Assembly: GCA_023409955.1 (NCBI GenBank)
Contig: JAEYQQ010000100.1
Coordinates: forward strand, 1-39,873
Origin: Bacillota bacterium
GTDB taxonomy: Bacteria > Bacillota > Clostridia > Christensenellales > Aristaeellaceae
Reading direction: 5' to 3'
Length of the DNA stretch: 39,873 bases
Shown: piece after piece, positions 32,736 through 39,014 of the stretch
Numbering within the stretch: the stretch's first letter is position 1
Layout: each line of letters begins with the position of its first letter
Notes under the pieces: generated by a model
What the model saw: the letters and a program-made list of their open reading frames with translations, nothing else
The model's database searches: none
What the model was told of the DNA's origin: nothing
Translations under genes and position numbers: made by a program

Positions 32736-32761
32736 CAAAACAAGGGAAGCGAGGCCGGACA

Positions 32762-33901
32762 ATGATCTATTTGGATAACGCAGCGACAAGTTTTCCCAAG
32801 CCGCCGCAGGTCGTCCGGGCTATGGCGGGAACGCTGAATCGTATTGGCGGCAACCCGGGCAGGGCCGGACATAAAATTTCATTGGCAGGCGGGCGTGTAA
32901 TCAACGCCTGCAGGGATCTTCTGGCGGAAATGTTCCGTATGGAAAAGCCTGAGCAGGTGATTTTTACAGCCAACTGTACAGATAGCCTGAATATTGCCAT
33001 CCGTGGCATGCTTCACCAGGGAGATGAAGTCATCGTCAGCCATGCCGAGCATAACGCAGTCATGCGCGTTCTGACAGGCTATGAACGGCAGGGGTTGATT
33101 TCCGTTAAGGTGATGATGCCAGGGCTGGATGGCGTTTTACAACCACAGCAATTGCATCATTTGTTTGGGCCAAGAACAGCCCTTGTTGTACTGAACCATG
33201 CCTCCAATGTAACAGGTGTGGTGCAGCCAGTGAGCCGCCTGGGCCTGATCTGTCGGGAAAATGGCATACCATGTCTTGTGGATGCCGCCCAGACAGCAGG
33301 TGTGTTGGATGTGAGCCCCAAGGCCATCAATGCGGATATGGTGGCAATGCCGGGTCATAAAGGGCTATTGGGCCCCCATGGCACAGGCATACTGCTTTTG
33401 AGCCAAGGCATGCTTCCAAGGCCTTTTAGGGAAGGCGGCACAGGGTCGAGGTCTGACAGCATGCTGCAGCCGGAAGAACTGCCGGATCGGTATGAAAGTG
33501 GGACGATGAACCTGCCGGGCATTGCAGGACTTCTGGCAGGGGCCAGGTTTGCTTCAAAACACATGTGGGAGATCAGGGGATATGAAGAAGAACTGACGCT
33601 GCGCTTGCGAAACAACCTTCGTGATATCAATAACGTAACGGTGTACGGAGATGAAAACGCCCCCAGGGTGGGGGTGGTCAGTTTTAACATTAACGGTATG
33701 GAAAGCGGTGAGGTAGCAGATGGGTTGGACAGAGCAGGCTTTGCGCTTCGCGGCGGGCTTCACTGTGCTCCCAGCATTCATGGCTGGCTGGGGACAGTGG
33801 ATACCGGAGCAGTTCGCGCCAGTGTAGGCATATACAATACCGAGGAGCATGTGGATGACCTGACGGCAGCAGTGGCGAAAATCGCCAGGGGCAAATACTA
33901 A
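32762..33901 (+). CDS. Cysteine desulfurase family protein
   Basis: PLP-dependent aminotransferase-fold enzyme that should release sulfur (or selenium) from cysteine (selenocysteine) as persulfide. The 379 residues show IYLDNAATSFPKPP at the start, VSHAEHNAV, the conserved NHASNVTGVVQP, the PLP-lysine Lys200 in PGHKGLLGPHGTG, and the reactive Cys335 in LHCAPSIHGWLGT. It belongs to the shorter group typical of Clostridia (TIGR01977-like) rather than NifS/IscS. ATG 32762 is chosen, behind GAGGCCGGACA. It is divergent from DUF3343 and overlaps the next, convergent, gene by four bases. Confidence 0.9.
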   Translation: MIYLDNAATSFPKPPQVVRAMAGTLNRIGGNPGRAGHKISLAGGRVINACRDLLAEMFRMEKPEQVIFTANCTDSLNIAIRGMLHQGDEVIVSHAEHNAVMRVLTGYERQGLISVKVMMPGLDGVLQPQQLHHLFGPRTALVVLNHASNVTGVVQPVSRLGLICRENGIPCLVDAAQTAGVLDVSPKAINADMVAMPGHKGLLGPHGTGILLLSQGMLPRPFREGGTGSRSDSMLQPEELPDRYESGTMNLPGIAGLLAGARFASKHMWEIRGYEEELTLRLRNNLRDINNVTVYGDENAPRVGVVSFNINGMESGEVADGLDRAGFALRGGLHCAPSIHGWLGTVDTGAVRASVGIYNTEEHVDDLTAAVAKIARGKY

Positions 33902-34728
33902 ATGGAATCCTCTTTGGCATGCCGCACCTTGGACAGCAGCGCAAGGCAAAGGCAGATAACACCTGGTACGGGGTAATAAGGAAGCTTAGTTATGTAATAG
34001 AGCAGCAACAGACCTACACCGTACCAAAAATAACGCCGAGACCTGTGGGGAGCCAATATATGGTTCAACCACACATTGATGCCGATATGACGTTTTTTTC
34101 GTGCGCCTAATTCGATCAGCTGTTGATCGGTAACCGGTGATGCAGCCCCCGCCAGGCGAATCAACCGTTCCTTGCCGACGATTTTTACAGGAGGCTCCGC
34201 TTGTCCTATCTGTGTTTGCGCTGCACTGTTTAAAGAGGCAGCTGTACACAAAACGCACCTGGCGGCATTAAGCTGTGCAGCAGCTCGCTGTGCTTCCATG
34301 ATGTCCTGAGCAGTAACCGGGATGGATTGATGTCTGCTGATGCAGCGGACAAGTACCATATCATCCTCTAAACGGCATAGCACACCTTCTTCTGTTATAC
34401 GCTCCAAACGAAGGGGATGAGCTAAAGTAAGCCAAAGTGCAGCTTGAAAATGTGCATGCCTTTGCGGAGCCAGCGGAAGGGCTTCCAGCGCAAGCTCACC
34501 GCCGATGCGCTGCCTTAATGCTTCCTCCCGCCTGGCTACTGTTTTTCTTTTTCCAAGGCGAATTGCAAGGCTCACCAACATATAAAATGCAATTCCGGCA
34601 AGCAGTGCAGGCAGGGTGACTCCCCATAAATATATGAACCAGAGCATGCAGCACAGAAGGATTAATAGCCGCAGCCCGACTGTGTCCAGCGTTCCGCCTA
34701 GACGTGTTTTTTCAATATATTGCTGCAT
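33898..34728 (-). CDS. Unknown membrane protein
   Basis: A 276-residue protein I do not recognise. Two close membrane spans lie near the N terminus (about 18-57), then a soluble domain of about 160 residues that includes RCVLCTAASLNSAAQ and IVGKERLIRLAG, and two spans near the C terminus (about 230-268). The soluble part distantly recalls the nuclease-like Mrr/NERD type domains found in membrane proteins, but I see no clear catalytic motif, so this is only a guess. ATG 34728 has GGGAGG eight bases upstream. It converges on the cysteine desulfurase gene with a four-base overlap. Confidence 0.7.
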   Translation of the reverse strand: MQQYIEKTRLGGTLDTVGLRLLILLCCMLWFIYLWGVTLPALLAGIAFYMLVSLAIRLGKRKTVARREEALRQRIGGELALEALPLAPQRHAHFQAALWLTLAHPLRLERITEEGVLCRLEDDMVLVRCISRHQSIPVTAQDIMEAQRAAAQLNAARCVLCTAASLNSAAQTQIGQAEPPVKIVGKERLIRLAGAASPVTDQQLIELGARKKRHIGINVWLNHILAPHRSRRYFWYGVGLLLLYYITKLPYYPVPGVICLCLALLSKVRHAKEDSI

Positions 34729-34784
34729 AAACGGGCCTCCCTTTGCTTTGTTGCAAACTGTAGTGCTTTTTCTGTTGACGGCCC

Positions 34785-34813
34785 TTTTCCATCTGCTTCC
34801 CATAGGGTATAAT
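34785..34813 (+). promoter_or_regulatory. Promoter of the nadD-yqeK operon
   Basis: TATAAT at 34808-34813 with a weak -35 (TTTTCC, 34785-34790) 17 bp upstream. The predicted start near 34820 lies after the ATG at 34818, which supports the TTG start at 34836. Confidence 0.45.
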
Positions 34814-34835
34814 AAGGATGGAAGGGGGCACTTGG

Positions 34836-36038
34836 TTGGAATCTGAACGAATTGGCTTAATGGGGGGCTCCTTTAACCCCATCCACCATGTTCATGTAGA
34901 GATGGCCCGCATTGCCATGAAAGAAGCAGGCCTTCACAAGGTGTTGTTTTTACCAACGGGCAACCCTCCCCATAAGCGGGATGGTCTGGCTGCGGCCGGG
35001 AACAGATTCAAAATGGTTCAGCTAGCACTTGCAGCCCAAGAGGATTTTTTTCCTTCAGATATAGAAATGAACCGAAATGGCATTGTTTATACAGTAGATA
35101 CATTATCGCTGCTACATCAACAGTTGCCTTCAGCAAAATTTTACTATATCATAGGTGAAGATACACTATATAACCTGTTACAATGGCGCAATCCAGAACG
35201 TGTATTTCAAATGTGCCGGTTTTTAGTGTGTCCCAGGCCTTATGCCAAGGATGGCGTTGATGCCGAGTCTGTACTGAAGGAACTTAAGCGGCAAGGCGCT
35301 GTTTTTTCATTCCTTCCTGTACAAGCACAGGAGTTATCTTCCAGCGGCATTAGAGATGCGCTGTCCAGCGGGGGTGAGCCTGTCGGGCTTAATCCAGCTG
35401 TGATGGAGTACATACGGGTGATGGGGATCTATGGCATCAAGGAAAGTCCGGAGGGTTTTGCTCCATATATGGAGCAGTTATCCAATAGCATGAGCCTTCA
35501 GCGGTTTGCTCATACGCTCTGTGTATCTTACACTGCAAGGAAGCTGGCGGCGTTGCATGGGGCAGATGAGCAGAAGGCCGCATTGGCAGGGTTATTGCAC
35601 GACTGTGCAAAGGGGATGGGGCTATTGAGCATGCAGGAGTATGCGTGCAGGAACGGGCTTGTTGTGGAAAAGTCCATTTTTGCTTCCGGTGCGCTATTGC
35701 ATGCATCAGTTGGCGCACATATGGCACAGCGAGAATATGGCGTTACCGATGCACAGGTGCAAAGCGCCATCGCAAGGCATACCTTGGGTGATGCGCCTAT
35801 GACGAAGCTGGATATGATCGTATATCTGGCGGATAAGATCGAGCCGTGCAGGGAACATTATCATGGGCTTGATGAGATCCGGCAGCTTGCACAGAAGGAC
35901 CTTGCGGCAGCAATGGCATTGTCACTTGAACAAACGCAAGCCTATGTCAAAGGGCGGGGAAAGGAACTGCATCCCGCTTCTGCCCGGACACTACAATGGT
36001 TACATGAAACAAAGAAAGCTAATAATGATTGGAACTAA
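34836..36038 (+). CDS. nadD: NadD-YqeK fusion: nicotinate-nucleotide adenylyltransferase plus HD-domain hydrolase
   Basis: A 400-residue two-domain protein. Residues 1-200 are NadD, which makes deamido-NAD from nicotinate mononucleotide: IGLMGGSFNPIH, LPTGNPPHK, IIGEDTLYNLLQW, and LSSSGIRDAL. The (H/T)xGH motif reads H17-H18-V19-H20, with Val in the usual Gly position. Residues about 215-395 are YqeK, an HD-domain protein known as a symmetrical Ap4A hydrolase: His226 in RFAHTLCV, H255-D256 in LLHDCAKG, RHTLGD, YLADKIEP. In many Bacillota they are separate adjacent genes; here one frame. TTG 34836 is chosen, behind AAGGGGG. rsfS follows after 12 bp. Confidence 0.88.
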   Translation: MESERIGLMGGSFNPIHHVHVEMARIAMKEAGLHKVLFLPTGNPPHKRDGLAAAGNRFKMVQLALAAQEDFFPSDIEMNRNGIVYTVDTLSLLHQQLPSAKFYYIIGEDTLYNLLQWRNPERVFQMCRFLVCPRPYAKDGVDAESVLKELKRQGAVFSFLPVQAQELSSSGIRDALSSGGEPVGLNPAVMEYIRVMGIYGIKESPEGFAPYMEQLSNSMSLQRFAHTLCVSYTARKLAALHGADEQKAALAGLLHDCAKGMGLLSMQEYACRNGLVVEKSIFASGALLHASVGAHMAQREYGVTDAQVQSAIARHTLGDAPMTKLDMIVYLADKIEPCREHYHGLDEIRQLAQKDLAAAMALSLEQTQAYVKGRGKELHPASARTLQWLHETKKANNDWN

Positions 36039-36050
36039 GGAGGAGACAGC

Positions 36051-36410
36051 ATGACGGAAGGTACGCTGGCAAGAAAAATCGCTGATATATTATACGATAA
36101 AAAAGCTCGGGATATTGTGGTGCTAGAGGTTAGCCATCTGACTATCCTGACAGAATATCTTGTTATCGCAACAGGGCGCTCTGCCATACAGGTAAAAGCC
36201 CTGGCGGAGGAAGTGGACGACCGTCTGGCGGAAGCTGGCATTCAGCTGCGCCGGAAGGAAGGACAGAATGAAGGCCGTTGGATTGTTATGGATTATAATA
36301 ATGTTATGGTACATATATTCCATCAGGAAGAACGTACTTTCTATAATCTTGAGCGGCTGTGGGATGATGGGCAGAACCGCATGCTACTGCCGTATGATAG
36401 CGAAGAATAA
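36051..36410 (+). CDS. rsfS: Ribosome silencing factor
   Basis: RsfS (formerly YbeB/iojap) binds ribosomal protein uL14 and blocks subunit joining under starvation. The 119 residues carry the family core: DIVVLEVSHLTILTEYLVIATGRS (here with V-L-E-V before the usual SxLT), QVKALAEEVDDRL, EGQNEGRWIVMDYNNVMVHIF and a C-terminal ERTFYNLERLW. The nadD-yqeK-rsfS order is widespread in Bacillota. ATG 36051 is preceded by AGGAGGAGACAGC. Confidence 0.94.
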   Translation: MTEGTLARKIADILYDKKARDIVVLEVSHLTILTEYLVIATGRSAIQVKALAEEVDDRLAEAGIQLRRKEGQNEGRWIVMDYNNVMVHIFHQEERTFYNLERLWDDGQNRMLLPYDSEE

Positions 36411-36421
36411 AGATAAAGACA

Positions 36422-36450
36422 TTTACATTGGATGTAAAATGTGGTAAAAT
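36422..36450 (+). promoter_or_regulatory. comFB promoter with overlapping dyad
   Basis: TTTACA (36422-36427), 17-bp spacer ending in TGG, and TAAAAT (36445-36450) make a good extended -10 promoter. The -35 lies in an inverted repeat TTTACATTGGATGTAAA (36422-36438, 7-bp arms), a likely operator for an unknown repressor. Confidence 0.6.
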
Positions 36451-36503
36451 AATTATGGTTTCGAACAAATGATGCTGTTCATGTCCTGCGAAAGGAGCGA
36501 TGC

Positions 36504-36788
36504 ATGATGGAAACCAGAATTATGCCTCGAAATCTGATGGAAGAATTGGTGAACGATAGGCTGGATGAATATATTCAGGATACGGACATCTGTAAATGCG
36601 AGCAGTGCCGTGCTGATGTTATGGCACTGGCATTGAACAATCTTCCCCCCAGGTATATTGTCAGTATCAGCGGCAATGTCTATTCCAGGTTTGAATCCTT
36701 AAAAACACAGTTTCAGGCAGATGTTATCATCACGATATTAAATGCCATAGAGGTGATCAAAAGAAAGCCTCGGCATGAACAATCATAA
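36504..36788 (+). CDS. comFB: ComFB-family late competence protein
   Basis: A 94-residue protein of the ComFB family, with the hallmark CKCEQCRADVMALALNNLPP (two CxxC pairs next to DVxALALNxLPPxY). ComFB is part of the comF operon in Bacillus but its exact function is unsettled; related domains occur in regulatory proteins. Here comFA and comFC are not adjacent and the gene has its own promoter and terminator. ATG 36504 or 36507 may be the start; GAAAGGAGCG lies just upstream. Confidence 0.85.
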   Translation: MMETRIMPRNLMEELVNDRLDEYIQDTDICKCEQCRADVMALALNNLPPRYIVSISGNVYSRFESLKTQFQADVIITILNAIEVIKRKPRHEQS

Positions 36789-36816
36789 ATGCCAGCTGCA
36801 CATAGCTAAATAAAGT

Positions 36817-36849
36817 ACCCGCTTCTGTGATGTAAGAAGCGGGTCTTTT
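36817..36849. terminator. Terminator between comFB and the merR gene
   Basis: ACCCGCTTCT pairs with AGAAGCGGGT around loop GTGATGTA, followed by CTTTT on the plus strand. It lies between convergent genes and may work for both, though the minus-strand T run is weaker. Confidence 0.8.
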
Positions 36850-36859
36850 GATGTGGTGG

Positions 36860-37777
36860 TTACTTTCTTTTTACTGGCTCCATCAAGCGGAGGAAGTAAT
36901 CGCGTCCGCTGCCCTCGGGTGCATCGTTTCGGATGTGCTCTTCATAGCACTGTCTTGTATGGTCCGGGGTGTACTCCTCATGCCCCTGCAAAGCCTGCAT
37001 CAGCCTTTTCCAGGAACCGCCGATGTCATCACTGCTTTCCATTACGGCATACAATCCCCCAGGAACAGTCATTTCCTTCATGGGTGCGGTAACTGTTACT
37101 CCTTGGGGAATGGTGGCGAGAACGCCGTAACCATAGGGTTTCCCATCAGCGCTGGGAAGTGGAGGCATATCGCCGCCCAACAAACGGGCAGTGCCTTCCA
37201 GGTGCTGTGCCTTGACCCAGTCGGTGACAGCTTTCAGAGCATCCTCCTCCGGTGAGGTGCTCACGGCGATATAGTATGCGGCTCGCATGGCGGGCAGGGT
37301 GACAAATCGGATATTAGAGAAATCCATATTCTCATGTTGCATAGCGTTTATCTCCTTCTCATGTTCGATATCGGAATTGTCAGATAGCCTTTTTAGTATT
37401 TGCTCCAGATTGCTCACGGTAAGGTCGAGGTCCGTAAGATCCTCCAGGGAAATTAGAAGGGCCTGCAGCCGTATTCGGGCAGAATCAAATGCTTGCTTTG
37501 CCTGATCCAGGGATACGAGATACTGGCGTATTACGCCCTCAAGTGTCTCACACCGCCCGCTGTCCAGAATTTTTTTGATATCCTTTAAGGAAATATCAAA
37601 GCCTCTGAGTAATGCAATCAGCCTGATGAAAAACACATTGCGGCTGTCATAGCACCGCCATCCCGAGTCCTGATCTCGCCGGCTCACGATTAGACCTTCC
37701 GCTTCCCAGTGCCGGAGAGTGCGGCTCGTCAGCCCCATCTGCTCCGACAGTTTTTGTATCGCAATATGATGGTCCAT
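36860..37777 (-). CDS. MerR-family regulator with GyrI-like effector domain
   Basis: A 305-residue regulator. The N-terminal MerR winged helix is clear (IQKLSEQMGLTSRTLRHWEAEGL; then SGWRCYDSRNV), followed by a long dimerisation coil (about 80-135) and a C-terminal GyrI-like ligand domain (about 150-300) as in multidrug sensor BmrR. Such proteins activate exporter genes on binding cationic or aromatic drugs. It is divergent from an ABC-2 exporter operon. ATG 37777 is preceded by AGGAGG five bases away. Its own promoter (37818-37848) has a 19-bp spacer with a dyad inside, the form MerR proteins act on. Confidence 0.88.
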   Translation of the reverse strand: MDHHIAIQKLSEQMGLTSRTLRHWEAEGLIVSRRDQDSGWRCYDSRNVFFIRLIALLRGFDISLKDIKKILDSGRCETLEGVIRQYLVSLDQAKQAFDSARIRLQALLISLEDLTDLDLTVSNLEQILKRLSDNSDIEHEKEINAMQHENMDFSNIRFVTLPAMRAAYYIAVSTSPEEDALKAVTDWVKAQHLEGTARLLGGDMPPLPSADGKPYGYGVLATIPQGVTVTAPMKEMTVPGGLYAVMESSDDIGGSWKRLMQALQGHEEYTPDHTRQCYEEHIRNDAPEGSGRDYFLRLMEPVKRK

Positions 37778-37800
37778 ACGGTCCTCCTGAGTTTTCTACT

Positions 37801-37812
37801 TGAGATATCTCA
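37801..37812. repeat. Perfect 12-bp palindrome at the merR transcript start
   Basis: TGAGATATCTCA is a perfect palindrome placed at or just after the predicted transcript start (about 37811) of the MerR-family gene; it may be an operator. Confidence 0.45.
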
Positions 37813-37817
37813 CGTTC

Positions 37818-37848
37818 ATTGTAACACTTGACGCAGCGACAACTGCAA
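37818..37848 (-). promoter_or_regulatory. merR promoter with 19-bp spacer and internal dyad
   Basis: On the minus strand: TTGCAG (37848-37843), exactly 19 bp, TACAAT (37823-37818). Between the boxes lies TTGACGCAGCGACAA (37828-37842), a dyad with six of seven arm positions symmetric. Long spacers with a dyad between the boxes are the hallmark of MerR-regulated promoters. Confidence 0.65.
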
Positions 37849-37884
37849 GGTGTTTTTGAAAAAAGTTTTATCTGGAGTCTGTAC

Positions 37885-37913
37885 TTGACAGTGAATTGGT
37901 GTAATGCTATAGT
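37885..37913 (+). promoter_or_regulatory. Near-consensus promoter of the ABC-2 exporter operon
   Basis: TTGACA (37885-37890, perfect), 17-bp spacer ending in TGC, and TATAGT (37908-37913). The spacer is normal length, so activation by MerR-type DNA twisting is not expected; start near 37920. Confidence 0.8.
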
Positions 37914-37957
37914 AGCATGAGAATTTACCATATTGATTGTGCAAGGGGGTGAAGCGC

Positions 37958-38113
37958 ATGATCCGTAACGAAGCAATGAAGGATTCTTCCATTTGGCAAA
38001 ACATAGGGGAAGTGGCCGTTCAGACAAGTATTTATTGCCTGCCCGTGCATTCGTATGCTCATTTGCGGCTGAAATTGCGCTTCCCTGCTGGTGTTTGCCC
38101 TGCTGCCCCGTAA
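37958..38113 (+). CDS. Putative 51-residue leader peptide of the exporter operon
   Basis: A 51-codon frame, reading MIRNEAMKDSSIW... to ...CPAAP, with a nearly perfect ribosome site AAGGGGGTG (37943-37951) six bases before ATG and about 38 nt after the predicted transcript start. The product is soluble, without a recognisable domain or signal peptide. A strong terminator stands 30 bp after its stop and before the first permease gene. This is the layout of leader ORFs in ribosome-mediated attenuation of drug-resistance genes (for example bmrB ahead of bmrCD in B. subtilis). Several complementary segments link the ORF with the terminator region. That it is translated is likely; that it regulates is inference. 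Confidence 0.65.
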   Translation: MIRNEAMKDSSIWQNIGEVAVQTSIYCLPVHSYAHLRLKLRFPAGVCPAAP

Positions 38114-38143
38114 ACGGCGGACAGTGGCTTACATCGTCTGTAT

Positions 38144-38175
38144 ACCGGGAACGGCAATGCCGCCCCGGTTTTTTT
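38144..38175 (+). terminator. Terminator (probable attenuator) before the exporter genes
   Basis: ACCGGG (38144-38149) pairs with CCCGGT (38164-38169) and an inner CGGC (38152-38155) with GCCG (38159-38162), loop AAT, followed by seven T residues. It lies between the leader ORF stop (38113) and the first permease ATG (38202), so transcription of the exporter must pass it. Confidence 0.88.
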
Positions 38176-38201
38176 GTACCCTTTTATCTAGGAGGAACAT
38201 T

Positions 38202-39014
38202 ATGCAAAATATTATTAAACCAGAGTTTGTAAAAGGAGTAAAGGCTGTAGTCGGGCTTTCTGCCCGGCAGGTATTCGATGGTAACCTATTTCAAATCCTA
38301 AGCGAGTATTTCATGCGGTTCATGCAGTTTTTTATGCTGACGCTGATATGGCGCTCGTTGGCATCCGGCGGGGCAGACATGGGTGGAATGGACATAAGTC
38401 GCCTGCTGACCTATACGCTGATGGCTTCTGTGCTTCGCCAGCAGCTGGATATCATCACACCGGCAACCTCCGCCCTGTGGGAAGGCTCCATCATTGGCAG
38501 GTATACAAGACCGCTGCCTGTGTTATACAGCTTAGCGGCGGAGACCATCGGCCGTTGGTGGATTCCGGTGTTCTTTCTGTACGGCCTGCCGCTATGGCTT
38601 GTATCCCCGCTGATGGGTATCAACCCGCTGCCCCAAAGCCTTTCTCACGGACTGCTGGCCATATGTAGCTTGATTCTCAGCACATCACTAGGGTTCGCGC
38701 TGGATTTTTTGTTTGCTTCCCTGGCGATGCGCATGAAAAACGGCTGCTGGACGGTAACCCAGATGCGGGAAGCGTTGTTTGCACTTGTATCCGGTGCACT
38801 GATCCCGTTTTCCTTAATGCCAGTGCCCATTGCAAAAGTGCTGTCGCTTTTGCCCATGGGCTCCATTGCCCATGCACCGCTTACGATTTATGTAGGCGAA
38901 GGTGTGGCATGGCAGTTGATTGCATTGCAGGCTGCCTGGAATATAGTGCTTTGGCCGATTGCCCTGTATGTGTTCAAAAAAAGTGAGGAGAGGATGATTT
39001 CCTATGGCGGATAA
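38202..39014 (+). CDS. ABC-2 type exporter permease 1 (DUF990-like)
   Basis: A 270-residue membrane protein with about six spans and a cytosolic N terminus. The central segment ALWEGSIIGRYTRPLPVLYS matches the conserved loop of the ABC-2 permeases of the DUF990 (ABC2_membrane_6) group, where I-x-x-G-x-x-x-x-x-x-R-P follows the second span. In this group two related permeases are encoded before one ATPase and form an exporter of unknown or drug substrate. ATG 38202 follows AGGAGGA. Codons upstream in frame are within the terminator and not used. It overlaps the second permease by 11 bp. Confidence 0.85.
   Translation: MQNIIKPEFVKGVKAVVGLSARQVFDGNLFQILSEYFMRFMQFFMLTLIWRSLASGGADMGGMDISRLLTYTLMASVLRQQLDIITPATSALWEGSIIGRYTRPLPVLYSLAAETIGRWWIPVFFLYGLPLWLVSPLMGINPLPQSLSHGLLAICSLILSTSLGFALDFLFASLAMRMKNGCWTVTQMREALFALVSGALIPFSLMPVPIAKVLSLLPMGSIAHAPLTIYVGEGVAWQLIALQAAWNIVLWPIALYVFKKSEERMISYGG

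Noticed and set aside
34775..34780. TTGACG as -35 for nadD-yqeK
   Set aside because: Spacing to TATAAT is 27 bp, too long; a weaker hexamer at 17 bp was used instead.
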